Source: a virus. Taken from it: a DNA stretch of 50,398 nucleotides. The notes below the pieces were generated by a model, which was not told the origin of the DNA, did not search any database, and saw only the letters and a list, made by a program, of their open reading frames with translations. Below are positions 1 through 7,636 of the stretch, in pieces. Both the position numbers and the translations under genes were made by a program. Location of the stretch: IMG/VR virus record IMGVR_UViG_3300042351_001561, positions 1 through 50,398 of that record. One strand, 5' to 3'. The stretch's first letter is position 1. The number at the start of each line of letters is the position of its first letter.

Positions 1-227
1 CCCCCCACCCCGTGCCAAAAGGGGGGCTCAGATATCCGTATGAACTTTTTCCAAAAAAAAATTTCCAGGTATTTTTTTTCCAAAATTTCGGACCCCCTCT
101 GCGAGCGGTACCCCCATTCTGGCGAAAGACCCATTTTCAAAACATGACCCCCTTTTTATTCTAAAACCGTTTTTCAAAAAAATTTCTGGGGAATTTTTTA
201 TTCCGAAATATCGGCCTTTTAAACGAT

Positions 228-270
228 ATCTTATTGCGACACACTGTCGCGATATTTGTCGCGATAAGAT
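228..270. repeat. 14-bp inverted repeat with TGTCGCG core
   Basis: Arms 228-241 and 257-270 pair over 14 positions with one G-T wobble. The loop holds a further copy of TGTCGCGAT (245-253), so the TGTCGCGAT word appears twice directly (245, 257) and once inverted. This could be an operator or an RNA hairpin in the 5' region of the gene at 325. Confidence 0.6.
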
Positions 271-297
271 GTTTACAGTTGTTAGTTTACTGTAAAC
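271..297. repeat. Perfect 9-bp inverted repeat
   Basis: GTTTACAGT (271-279) and ACTGTAAAC (289-297) are perfect inverted copies with a 9-base spacer, directly after the previous hairpin. Dyad symmetry just before a promoter-like element suggests a repressor site. Confidence 0.6.
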
Positions 298-301
298 AGA
301 C

Positions 302-309
302 TATTTATA
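302..309 (+). promoter_or_regulatory. TATTTATA element (putative phage promoter)
   Basis: TATTTATA ends 15 bases before the ATG at 325. The same word stands shortly before most transcription units that look late in this window. Confidence 0.5.
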
Positions 310-324
310 TGTAAATCAAAAACC

Positions 325-846
325 ATGTTCAAGCACATCTCAGAGATCCTTTCAAAATTATCAGTCGGCCAGCGTCTGCTTGCGCTTATATTCCTATTGC
401 TCTCCATCACCTTCATCTCTGTGGGGCCAAAGATTATCGACTCATTAACCCATGACACCGAAGAACTAAAGATTAAGGTGGAGAACCAACGTGCTGAAAT
501 TCAAACACTTACACAAAGAGTGACGCAGTTAAACAATCAACTCATCGATGGTCAGATGTCTTGCACCAATAAATTTGTTCAAAGGGAACAGGAAATTCTT
601 ATCATGATATCTTCACTGGAAGCTGAGGCCAAAAAGACCAACGGCAAGGTTACCATCCTGGAAGAGAGAAGAAATGAAAATCGTTTCGGTGGTGATGAGC
701 AGCCTGATGGTGACCATAAGGTTTCCATGATGCGAATTGAAGAACCAGTTGTTCAGACAAAGACCATCATCAAGACCGATAACACCAATATGCTTAAGAT
801 GATATCAAAAGTTAAAAAGGACGTTAACGATCATATACCACAATAA
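325..846 (+). CDS. Single-pass membrane protein with coiled coil (i-spanin-like)
   Basis: A 173-residue protein. Residues about 19-37 form one hydrophobic segment preceded by a short basic end. Residues about 43-115 are heptad-rich and charged, as in a long coiled coil. This layout (N-in membrane anchor plus periplasmic coiled coil) is that of Rz-like inner-membrane spanins, which fuse the envelopes at lysis. No sequence signature proves this, and no o-spanin lipoprotein is overlapped or adjacent. It stands alone on the plus strand, has its own TATTTATA element, and ends at a hairpin terminator. Confidence 0.7.
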   Translation: MFKHISEILSKLSVGQRLLALIFLLLSITFISVGPKIIDSLTHDTEELKIKVENQRAEIQTLTQRVTQLNNQLIDGQMSCTNKFVQREQEILIMISSLEAEAKKTNGKVTILEERRNENRFGGDEQPDGDHKVSMMRIEEPVVQTKTIIKTDNTNMLKMISKVKKDVNDHIPQ

Positions 847-850
847 AAAA

Positions 851-881
851 CCCCCAGATCTCTCTGAGGGTTGTTATTTTT
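851..881. terminator. Bidirectional intrinsic terminator
   Basis: CCCCCAGA (851-858) pairs with TCTGAGGG (863-870) with one mismatch, followed by a T-rich tract and preceded by an A run. It separates the convergent genes ending at 846 and 902. Confidence 0.7.
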
Positions 882-901
882 GCCTACTGATAACTTTCTT
901 T

Positions 902-1510
902 TTATTTCGCTAAATTGTACGTGGGCAATGTATCCTTTGGTTCAATTCGTTTAACATTCTTTATTAAACTTGGGTTATATAAAACCATCATTGTGTCACC
1001 ATAACCAAAAGCGTTATCCACAATCTCGTAATCAACGCCCAAACCAACCAGAAACGTTCTCCATGCAACTGATTTGGGACCTTTAAGGTAATTGTGGTTT
1101 ATTAATATGTTATTCACCAAATATAATGGTATGCCATCATTGTGTATTCTGTAATTAGCTAAATTAAGTATGGTCTGTGCCGTTTTTTTGGGGAAGCTTT
1201 GATTAAGGAATTGCATTAAAGTTTCGATATCCACCTTCTTATCGTTTATATCCATGCCCTTTTGCACCGAAACCAAATACATCTTTCTATTGCCCTTTGC
1301 ATATTTTTTTGCAACGTCATAATATGTTGTCAGGTATAAACCAGAACCGTATTGTTGCCTGTCAGTTTTTTGTTGTATATCGTATTTGATCTCATCCAAG
1401 TCGCCACCATGAAAGAAATTCATTAAACTGCTATCATTGGGTATCTCTATCATTTCTTCAGAAATGCCCATAATTGTTTTCATTTTCGATATTTGTTCGT
1501 TCAATAACAT
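902..1510 (-). CDS. Tagged ADP-ribosyltransferase-like protein
   Basis: A 202-residue protein. Residues 2-19 are a copy of the tag (LLNEQISKMKTIMGISEE), with LNE and ISE at its ends. The rest resembles a PARP/ART fold: FFHGG near residue 33, GSGLYLTTYYDVAKKYA near residue 57, and a late MMVLYNPSLIKNVKRI strand typical of ART-like domains of polyvalent and phage proteins. In T4 the co-injected ART Alt modifies host RNA polymerase at infection start, and a tagged ART here would be a natural analogue (inference). It is last of a minus-strand run, 4 bases after the Nudix gene. The catalytic residues cannot be assigned with certainty. Confidence 0.7.
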   Translation of the reverse strand: MLLNEQISKMKTIMGISEEMIEIPNDSSLMNFFHGGDLDEIKYDIQQKTDRQQYGSGLYLTTYYDVAKKYAKGNRKMYLVSVQKGMDINDKKVDIETLMQFLNQSFPKKTAQTILNLANYRIHNDGIPLYLVNNILINHNYLKGPKSVAWRTFLVGLGVDYEIVDNAFGYGDTMMVLYNPSLIKNVKRIEPKDTLPTYNLAK

Positions 1511-1514
1511 TGAA

Positions 1515-2606
1515 TTATAAACCTATGATGGATTTCATTCTCTCAATGGTTTCATTGAGCTGTTTATCCTCTTTTGCCTTCTTGTTGTAATCTTTGGCGA
1601 TTCCTTTATTTGTATCAATGCATTCTTCTGGGGACATCTCATCCAGTTGTTCCAGTGTGAAGAATTTCTTTCCTGTATGTTCCTTCTTATCCAACTTGAT
1701 ATTCTCCGTGTCGAATTCATTTGTATAGAATACATTCAATTGAACGCCATCCAATTCATATGTCTTTAATTTCTTGAAGGATTTTAATTCAACTCCCGCT
1801 TCCTCTTTGATTTCCCTTTTCAATGCCGCCTCTGGTGATTCACCCTTTTCAATGTGTCCACCCAACATTCCGTATTTTCCAGCGTTTGTTGTTTCCTCTG
1901 GGCTTCTCTTGAATAACAATACCTTATTGTCGATCACAATGAACAACAATGCAATTCTTTTCTTTTCCTTTTCTTCAGCTTCATTCATAATATCGTAAGA
2001 CTCTTCCTTTGTCTTTCCCCAATTCTTTCCTTTTCCTGGTGTTCCGCAAGATGCTGGCGTTGGTCTGCATGAAGGGTACTTTGATCTGGTTTCACCCTTT
2101 TGTCTTCCGCATGCTTTGCATTTCTTTTTGCCGTCAACCTTTCTGCATGTGTTGCAATCAACCCATCCTTTGCTTCCGCCACCGCCCCTTCTTGAGAACC
2201 ATCCGTGGAGTCCGCTTTTCTTCTCCTTTGAGAAGTCCGTCTTTTTTGCCTCGTCCATTCCCTGGGACTGTTGTTCAATATGATTGTTAATCCAATCTTG
2301 CAATTCGTGAACGTCTGGGGCGTATTCTTTTCCCTTTGGTCTGGTGATCGCATCGTGAGCTTTATATATTAAATCCTTAACATCCTCAGGAGCATCATTG
2401 ATATCAGATTCACTTAAACCTTTCCAAATCTTTCCCTGACGACATCTTACAATGGCACCAGATCTGTAAGCCGATGGCTTATCATATTTCCTTCTCGCAA
2501 TCTTAAGACAACGGTCGGCCTTCTTCTTTTTTCCTTCTTTGATTACCAAATCATCGTTGATAAAGACCATCACCTCAACAAGTCTATTCAAATCCATTTG
2601 CTCCAT
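1515..2606 (-). CDS. Multidomain protein: Cys-rich module plus Nudix hydrolase, C-terminal tag
   Basis: A 363-residue protein with at least three parts. Residues about 28-70 hold a motif found in T4-like marine phages (RCL.IARRKYDKPSAYRSGAIVRCR). Residues about 122-205 form a Cys-rich module (WVDCNTC, CKACGR, YPSCRPTPASCG) resembling the DUF5872 type. Residues about 210-345 are a Nudix domain with a perfect Nudix box (G, five residues, E, seven residues, REIKEEAG). Nudix enzymes cleave nucleoside diphosphates linked to another group. The last 14 residues (LNETIERMKSIIGL) are the shared tag placed at the C-terminus, which is unusual. Substrate is unknown. It starts 1 base after the upstream gene's stop. 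Confidence 0.75.
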   Translation of the reverse strand: MEQMDLNRLVEVMVFINDDLVIKEGKKKKADRCLKIARRKYDKPSAYRSGAIVRCRQGKIWKGLSESDINDAPEDVKDLIYKAHDAITRPKGKEYAPDVHELQDWINNHIEQQSQGMDEAKKTDFSKEKKSGLHGWFSRRGGGGSKGWVDCNTCRKVDGKKKCKACGRQKGETRSKYPSCRPTPASCGTPGKGKNWGKTKEESYDIMNEAEEKEKKRIALLFIVIDNKVLLFKRSPEETTNAGKYGMLGGHIEKGESPEAALKREIKEEAGVELKSFKKLKTYELDGVQLNVFYTNEFDTENIKLDKKEHTGKKFFTLEQLDEMSPEECIDTNKGIAKDYNKKAKEDKQLNETIERMKSIIGL

Positions 2607-2607
2607 G

Positions 2608-3063
2608 TTAATCGTTTTGGTTTCTTTCTTGCCAGTCGTTTGATATTTTATTATCAGTTATCGGACCACCCTTTGCCCATGTTCTGCATGTTCTTGCTGA
2701 GTGACATTTAAAATGGTGCATCCAGCAGTAACCCAATTTTCCATCCTCATCACTAATTTCACCTGGCATGCATTCTTCCATTCTTGGTGAGACATCAAAT
2801 GCGACACAATTTCCGCACAATGATTTTTTTGCCGCCTCAACTGATGTATTCCAGTGATTGGCCAACTCATCCCAGTAACCCGCTGGTTCGTCAACATTAA
2901 GAGGACCATATTGAATATAGTCAGCTTTTATTGCCTTGTCCCTGTTTCTGGTGTTCAACTCAATATCCTTGGCCGCTCTCGGGCATTCCATTTCAGATTC
3001 AGAAAGCAATCTTCTGTTTAATCTTTCTATCAGCTGTTTTTTCTTTTTTAATTCGGTTCCCAT
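2608..3063 (-). CDS. Conserved Cys/His-rich phage protein
   Basis: A 151-residue protein of unknown function. Its core (YGPLNVDEPAGYW, then CGNCVAFDVSPRM, GYCWMHHFKCHSARTC) is a conserved pattern I recognise from T4-like cyanophages and pelagiphages. The paired Cys and His suggest metal binding. The first 23 residues (a basic helix ending LLSESE) may be a divergent version of the LxE-bounded N-terminal tag. It lies in a minus-strand run with other likely packaged proteins. Confidence 0.7.
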   Translation of the reverse strand: MGTELKKKKQLIERLNRRLLSESEMECPRAAKDIELNTRNRDKAIKADYIQYGPLNVDEPAGYWDELANHWNTSVEAAKKSLCGNCVAFDVSPRMEECMPGEISDEDGKLGYCWMHHFKCHSARTCRTWAKGGPITDNKISNDWQERNQND

Positions 3064-3082
3064 GTTATTTATAAGTTAATAA

Positions 3083-3934
3083 TTAATCTAGCCATTTGGC
3101 ATTTAGTCCGATATACACATTAGGTTGTATAAATCCATCGGGGAATTGTATAAATGTCTGTGTGGTTCTATGCCAACCTTCACCTAATTCATATTTACCA
3201 TCTTTGGTTTTAAACAGAATAATTGGTTCTTTGGAAACCCCCTTACTCTGTAATAATTCTTTTTGTGTTCCGTGTCTTTCAGTATCTTTGTCAACATCTT
3301 GTCTTACTTCACCCCCAATTCTACTTTCCAACTGTTTTTTTGTATTATCAGTAAAAATATCCATTGTTATAGGAAAATTTGTCTTAGTTTCCCATTTCAT
3401 ATTTTTAACCCACTCATCAATCCATTCTGTAATACCCTCATTTGTGCTTATATCATCTGATTGTGTAACCATTTTATAAACCCAATCCCTTATTACATAT
3501 TCAGGAGTGTTTGGTAGTTTGTCTTTTAACCAATTAAGCATTCCTTGTCTTGTTTCTGTAACAATACCCATTACCTGCTTTAATCTTCTTAAATGTTCGT
3601 TCAACCCTTTTGGATCTCTGTACATACCCTCTTTGTGTGAGAAATCTGCGTTTTTTCCCTTGTTCTCAACAAAACCAAATCCTTTGTAAAAAGCTTTCAA
3701 CCTGGTAACGTTGCCACCGTAACTGCTTGATGGTGTAAGCGTTATCTTAAATCCGTTTTCATCGGCAACCTCAATAAGGTCTTCCATCAACTTTGTTCCA
3801 AGTCCCTTTCCTCTCATACTATAAGGTACCATGAATCCTGTAAGGTATACACGCTTGGTGTCACTCTTAACCGTTGGGTAAAGTTCGAACCTTACTTCTG
3901 GATGTCTGGCCTTTAATTGATCGAAAACGCTCAT
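3083..3934 (-). CDS. GNAT acetyltransferase-tag-ParB/Srx-like fusion
   Basis: A 283-residue protein. Residues about 1-95 form a GNAT acetyltransferase: the acetyl-CoA loop RGKGLGT follows a beta strand, and the late AFYKGFGF motif is typical. Residues about 103-120 are the shared tag (LNEHLRRLKQVMGIVTE) lying inside the protein. Residues about 120-283 are a second domain ending in KYELGEGWHRTTQTF, which resembles ParB/sulfiredoxin-like folds found in phage polyproteins. The tag position suggests that proteolysis splits the two domains (inference). A TATTTATA element sits 5 bases before the start. Confidence 0.7.
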   Translation of the reverse strand: MSVFDQLKARHPEVRFELYPTVKSDTKRVYLTGFMVPYSMRGKGLGTKLMEDLIEVADENGFKITLTPSSSYGGNVTRLKAFYKGFGFVENKGKNADFSHKEGMYRDPKGLNEHLRRLKQVMGIVTETRQGMLNWLKDKLPNTPEYVIRDWVYKMVTQSDDISTNEGITEWIDEWVKNMKWETKTNFPITMDIFTDNTKKQLESRIGGEVRQDVDKDTERHGTQKELLQSKGVSKEPIILFKTKDGKYELGEGWHRTTQTFIQFPDGFIQPNVYIGLNAKWLD

Positions 3935-3936
3935 AT

Positions 3937-4134
3937 CTATATAAATACTTCTAAATCTTGGTTTGTTTCCTCTGGTTTTACCATATAATATGCTTTATGG
4001 ACCATTTCATGGTGCGGAAGTTTGTGATTATGGATGCAAACCTTAAACTCATCAATTTTTTGTCTTAATTCTTCAATAAAGCCATTGGCGTGGGCTTCGT
4101 GGTAGATTTCCTCTGTAATCTCTTCATTTGTCAT
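3937..4134 (-). CDS. Small hypothetical protein
   Basis: A 65-residue, acidic and His-rich protein (HEAHANGF, HNHKLPHHEMVHKAYYM). I do not recognise a family. It ends 2 bases before the GNAT-fusion start and begins downstream of a terminator hairpin. Confidence 0.6.
   Translation of the reverse strand: MTNEEITEEIYHEAHANGFIEELRQKIDEFKVCIHNHKLPHHEMVHKAYYMVKPEETNQDLEVFI
3940..3947 (-). promoter_or_regulatory. TATTTATA element, minus strand
   Basis: Reads TATTTATA on the minus strand, 5 bases before the ATG at 3934. It overlaps the end of the preceding small gene. Confidence 0.45.
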
Positions 4135-4176
4135 AATATAGGGCTTTTTCCTATATATATCACCAAAAACAACAAA

Positions 4177-4199
4177 AAATCCCGCTTTTGGCGGGATTT
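4177..4199. terminator. Intrinsic terminator
   Basis: AAATCCCGC (4177-4185) pairs perfectly with GCGGGATTT (4191-4199). On the minus strand it is followed by a T run, and it lies just after the gene at 4220-5065. Confidence 0.8.
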
Positions 4200-4219
4200 A
4201 TGACCTTGTGAAGCTTATT

Positions 4220-5065
4220 TTATTTTGTTCTTAATAGTTCAATCAACTGTTCCTTTGTCAATGATTGCAAGAATTCGTCTGGATCTTGTTTACCCATGTT
4301 CTTTTCACCGCATTCTGGACAGAACTTATGGTTTGATTTTAATTTGGTGTTGCATTTTGTGCATCTATCAACCAAATCCTTTGCTTGAACTGGTTGTTGG
4401 CTGTTTGGCATGATCTGCCATTCATTACTCCATGTGTAAAACCATTCAAAGTTTCCATAACTTGATTTTAATTCCTGATTACTATTTGCACCTTGCTCAA
4501 CTGAACCCGTCTCCACCTTTCTGCTGCTGTTGATGGCAGCGCTGATATTGTTGGATGATGGGGTTATGGTTCCTATCACATCATTACAAAAATTGGTTGT
4601 AATTTTGGGTTCGTAATTTGTTGTGTAAGTGTAAACGGTTGTATCATTGGAACCAAAACCATTTCCAAAGCTATTAAATACAGATCCGTAGATTATGCTT
4701 CTTGGTCTCGCTTTTGATTCCTTGTGGAATTTAACCGTTACCTTTCCGTTGTTCTGGATAGCTTCCTTGGTTTGATTATTATTGTTCACAACATAAGTTT
4801 CGTAAAGGAACTTTTTCTCATTGTCCAGAAACCTTTCAAGGAATACCCTTTGGCCTGGTTTCAAGATGATGCCCGAATCTGAAATGGGTGAACCATTCAT
4901 TTCGATCATTGCCATTATTTTTTCTTTTGTGGGATTGTAGAGTTCGATCTCGAACTCGGTTTGGTCTTTCATGTAGACCGACTTTCCGTCTTGACGGAGT
5001 CTTTGTTTGTTTACTGTGATGAACGCACTTGGCGCAGGTACAGTATGAATGTACGTGTATAACAT
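4220..5065 (-). CDS. Beta-rich phage protein with C-terminal zinc ribbon
   Basis: A 281-residue protein. The N-terminal half has a conserved phage pattern: VYMKDQTEFEIELYNPTKE, then SGIILKPGQRVFLERFLD and KFLYETYVV, probably a beta sandwich of unknown role. A Ser/Asn-rich linker follows. The C-terminal part carries a zinc ribbon (CTKCNTKLKSNHKFCPECG, four Cys) and a short helix. Possibly a virion or virion-associated protein, from its family distribution only. It has its own terminator. Confidence 0.65.
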   Translation of the reverse strand: MLYTYIHTVPAPSAFITVNKQRLRQDGKSVYMKDQTEFEIELYNPTKEKIMAMIEMNGSPISDSGIILKPGQRVFLERFLDNEKKFLYETYVVNNNNQTKEAIQNNGKVTVKFHKESKARPRSIIYGSVFNSFGNGFGSNDTTVYTYTTNYEPKITTNFCNDVIGTITPSSNNISAAINSSRKVETGSVEQGANSNQELKSSYGNFEWFYTWSNEWQIMPNSQQPVQAKDLVDRCTKCNTKLKSNHKFCPECGEKNMGKQDPDEFLQSLTKEQLIELLRTK

Positions 5066-5198
5066 TTTTCCTTATATTTTTTTTTGTATTTGGTGTCCAT
5101 ATCGTTGGCATCAATTCCAACTCAAACGCATCCAGTACGCATGGAACCCAATCACAAGGTCTTCAATAAATATAGGAAATTTTAAAAAAGTTTCAAGT

Positions 5199-5206
5199 AT
5201 TTATGT
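5199..5206 (+). promoter_or_regulatory. TATTTATG element (putative phage promoter)
   Basis: A TATTTAT-type word 15 bases before the ATG at 5222, heading the two tagged genes 5222-6755. Confidence 0.4.
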
Positions 5207-5221
5207 TTATAATCGATTATT

Positions 5222-5710
5222 ATGGAAAAGAATATGTTGAATGAAATCGCCAAGATGCGCAAGATGATGGGTCTTAATGAAAATTTAAATGAGTTTGTTG
5301 ATTCTGTTAAAATAATTGATGACGGTTTTAGAGCTATGGAACCAATAATTAAAAGTTTGTCCGTTAAAGGCGTTAGCGTTAACGATGTTTGGCAAGAAAG
5401 TCCAACAAAAGCAAGAGAATTTGTGGAAGCTTTTAATAAACTGGTAACTGATTTTGTTGAATCGAATCAACAGTATGTTGACCGAATGCCAACAGAACCA
5501 GAAGAAAAGAAAAAATATGCTATTAGTCAAATAGACCAGCGATTACACGGTTTTATGTTTAATCGTGGTTCTGGTTCTTTTGTTAGAGCTCATATGGATC
5601 CGTATAAGACTCAAGTGGTTACAGCCCTTGAAAAACTAACTAAGGAACTTGGTTTAACCTATAGTAATGATAGATTAAAAAATTTTTTAAATAGACCTAA
5701 AGAAGATTAA
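5222..5710 (+). CDS. Tagged protein of unknown function
   Basis: A 162-residue protein. Residues 5-21 are the tag (MLNEIAKMRKMMGLNE), bounded by LNE on both sides. The remainder is largely helical and charged, without a domain I can name. Bases 5243-5281, encoding the tag, are identical to 5739-5777 in the next gene, although the proteins are otherwise unrelated. That points to copying of the tag segment by recombination. The next gene starts 7 bases after the stop. Confidence 0.75.
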   Translation: MEKNMLNEIAKMRKMMGLNENLNEFVDSVKIIDDGFRAMEPIIKSLSVKGVSVNDVWQESPTKAREFVEAFNKLVTDFVESNQQYVDRMPTEPEEKKKYAISQIDQRLHGFMFNRGSGSFVRAHMDPYKTQVVTALEKLTKELGLTYSNDRLKNFLNRPKED

Positions 5711-5717
5711 TTTTATT

Positions 5718-6755
5718 GTGGAAAAAAATATATTAAACGAAATCGCCAAGATGCGCAAGATGATGGGTCTTAATGAAGGTTTAAGCGATATCCTATATCA
5801 TTTTACGTATATTCGTAATTTAGTTAATATATTAAAACAGAATGAATTTCACGCTTCAACAAATATCGGTTCCCCTTCTGATTTAAATACAAGTCGTGGC
5901 AAGTTTTTCTTTTTTTCAGCTACCAGAAGTAGAGGTGGTGAGGGTAAAGGTGCTGGATATGGCAGAAGCCCAGTTAAGATTGTATTGGATGGTAAAAAAT
6001 TAAATCAAAGATATAAAGGTTTCCCTGTTGATTATTGGCAATACTCCTCTAAAGAATCCGATTGGAGTGATAAGGCTGATTATATTAACGCTTTAAAGAG
6101 TAAGGAATTGGAAGACAGGATTGTCTTAGATAAACCCACAATACCTAACGCCAGCGATTACATTATTGAAATACATGTTTCCATTGAAAGTGGTGGTAAA
6201 ATGTACAAAGATGAATTAGACGAATTAATGAGTTACGTAAAGAAGAATAACATTCCAATTTATTTTTATACTGAACGTAGGTATTTTTTTAATCAAATTA
6301 AAGATAAAGCTGTGGATCCTTATAAAGTATTATCATGGAATGAAGAAGAAAGATATGTACCTAAAGATAATAAGTTATATGGTGTTGATAGACTTTTATA
6401 TTTATTAATGCATAATGATGAAAGTAATAGAAAAAAAATATTAGATTTTTTTAAATTTGATGAGAGTGAATTGGAGTATTTGGAAGCTGGTTATAAAAAA
6501 GAACTTTATAATTATTTGATGCCAAATGCTGCATATGATTACGAATATTATAGTGTTATGTCATCTGAACTTCATAATATGCGAACAAAAGCGGAGCCTA
6601 AATATAAATTTGTAATGGAGATGTTGGGTTATGATCTCAGGAAGTATAAAGTTAATAATTTAAAAGAATATATTAAAATTAAGACCAGTGCTCAAAAGAT
6701 TGAAAACGAAAGCAACAACGGTGAGATGGGTTATAATACAAATTTTGTTGGTTAA
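5718..6755 (+). CDS. Tagged ART-like protein (tentative)
   Basis: A 345-residue protein with a GTG start, chosen because the tag follows at once (ILNEIAKMRKMMGLNE). After the tag comes a region like the ART/DarT-type fold: ILYHFTYIRNLVNIL, then KFFFFSATRS, a GYGR.PVKIVLDG strand, and ELEDRI followed by YIIEIHV. His-Phe-Thr near the start, the S-T-R strand and the E-x-E-D-R motif would fit an R-S-E-type or DarT-like transferase, but this is by eye. The C-terminal 150 residues are Tyr/Lys-rich and unassigned. A second ART-like cargo with the same tag as the protein at 902 is notable. Confidence 0.6.
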   Translation: MEKNILNEIAKMRKMMGLNEGLSDILYHFTYIRNLVNILKQNEFHASTNIGSPSDLNTSRGKFFFFSATRSRGGEGKGAGYGRSPVKIVLDGKKLNQRYKGFPVDYWQYSSKESDWSDKADYINALKSKELEDRIVLDKPTIPNASDYIIEIHVSIESGGKMYKDELDELMSYVKKNNIPIYFYTERRYFFNQIKDKAVDPYKVLSWNEEERYVPKDNKLYGVDRLLYLLMHNDESNRKKILDFFKFDESELEYLEAGYKKELYNYLMPNAAYDYEYYSVMSSELHNMRTKAEPKYKFVMEMLGYDLRKYKVNNLKEYIKIKTSAQKIENESNNGEMGYNTNFVG

Positions 6756-6791
6756 TATTTCTTTTTACCAAAATAAGTTTATTTTTATTAA

Positions 6792-7634
6792 ATGAAAGTA
6801 GCTATTATATCACAATTTAGAGATGAAGCAAGATACCTAAAAGAGTGGATTGAATTCCATCTACTTGTTGGGGTTGATAAATTTTATTTAACTAATCACC
6901 TTAGCAAAGATAATTACCTTGAAGTTTTACAACCTTATGTTGATAAGGGTATTGTAAAAATCACAGACCTATTAATCGAAACCAATAACGGTGAAAACTC
7001 ATATGATAATGAGGTTTCTTTGGTAACACATTCAATGGTTATTGCCAATAATCATATTAAAGGAGCTGATGCTGATTGGATCATCCATTTAAATGCTGAT
7101 GAGTTTTTATACCCACCAACTGATAACAATTTAAAAGATGTGTTGAGCAAATATGCATCAAACATTGGTCAAGTCGGGGTTAACTGGAGATTAATGGGGA
7201 ATTCAAACTACACCCTTGGTGAGGGGGAGTTAATCGTTGATAAATTAACAAAATCAAGTTTTAAAGATAACGGAACCCAATGGGATGAACAAAGACATAC
7301 AAAATGTTTTATGAGGAAGGAAGCGTTTGTTCACTTGCCATCTGTGCACTGGGGTACAATTAAATCAAATTATTTACACACCGATTCATTGGGTAACCCG
7401 TATAATATTACACCAGATAAATACTCCACAAAATTACAGGTGTTGAATAACATGGTTATTAACCATTACACATTCAGAGATTTAGCTTATACAGAAGAAA
7501 AGATAGCCATATATAAATTATGGGGCAGAACATACCCAGATGAGGCCGCTTACAAAAACAAGTATAATGATGAAGATAATTTTGAGATTCAAAGATTTCT
7601 CCCTCAATTAAAAGAGAGAATGGGAATCAAATAA
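6792..7634 (+). CDS. Glycosyltransferase, GT2/GT92-like
   Basis: A 280-residue protein. The N-terminus (VAIISQFRDEARYLKEWIEFHLLVGVDKFYL) is the nucleotide-sugar-binding strand and helix of GT-A enzymes of the GT92/DUF23 kind. WIIHLNADEFL near residue 95 supplies the metal-binding D-x-D-like site. It probably transfers a sugar to a phage or host surface molecule. Acceptor and donor are unknown. It converges with the oxygenase gene ending at 7637. Confidence 0.75.
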   Translation: MKVAIISQFRDEARYLKEWIEFHLLVGVDKFYLTNHLSKDNYLEVLQPYVDKGIVKITDLLIETNNGENSYDNEVSLVTHSMVIANNHIKGADADWIIHLNADEFLYPPTDNNLKDVLSKYASNIGQVGVNWRLMGNSNYTLGEGELIVDKLTKSSFKDNGTQWDEQRHTKCFMRKEAFVHLPSVHWGTIKSNYLHTDSLGNPYNITPDKYSTKLQVLNNMVINHYTFRDLAYTEEKIAIYKLWGRTYPDEAAYKNKYNDEDNFEIQRFLPQLKERMGIK

Positions 7635-7636
7635 AT

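Larger units (their letters stand above)
1..324. other. Non-coding region with repeats and hairpins
   Basis: No convincing gene is seen on either strand. The stretch is richer in C/G homopolymers than the rest of the window. A GACCC/TACCCC-like word recurs at about 91, 109, 128 and 146, roughly every 18-20 bases. Two imperfect direct repeats of an A-run, TTTC, GG, T-run pattern lie at about 51-90 and 173-214. Two strong inverted repeats (listed separately) follow, then a TATTTATA element and the gene at 325. It could be a control region, an origin, or sequence near a contig end; the sequence alone does not decide. Confidence 0.5.

Noticed and set aside
1985-2353. Minus-strand 122-codon frame and plus-strand 93-codon frame within the Nudix gene
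   Set aside because: Overlapping shadows of the Cys-rich/Nudix gene, whose motifs are clear in its own frame.
3064-3075. TATAAATA read on the minus strand just before the ATG at 3063 as a T4-type late promoter
   Set aside because: It is only a few bases from the ATG, in the opposite sense to all other elements, and inside a tightly spaced gene run.
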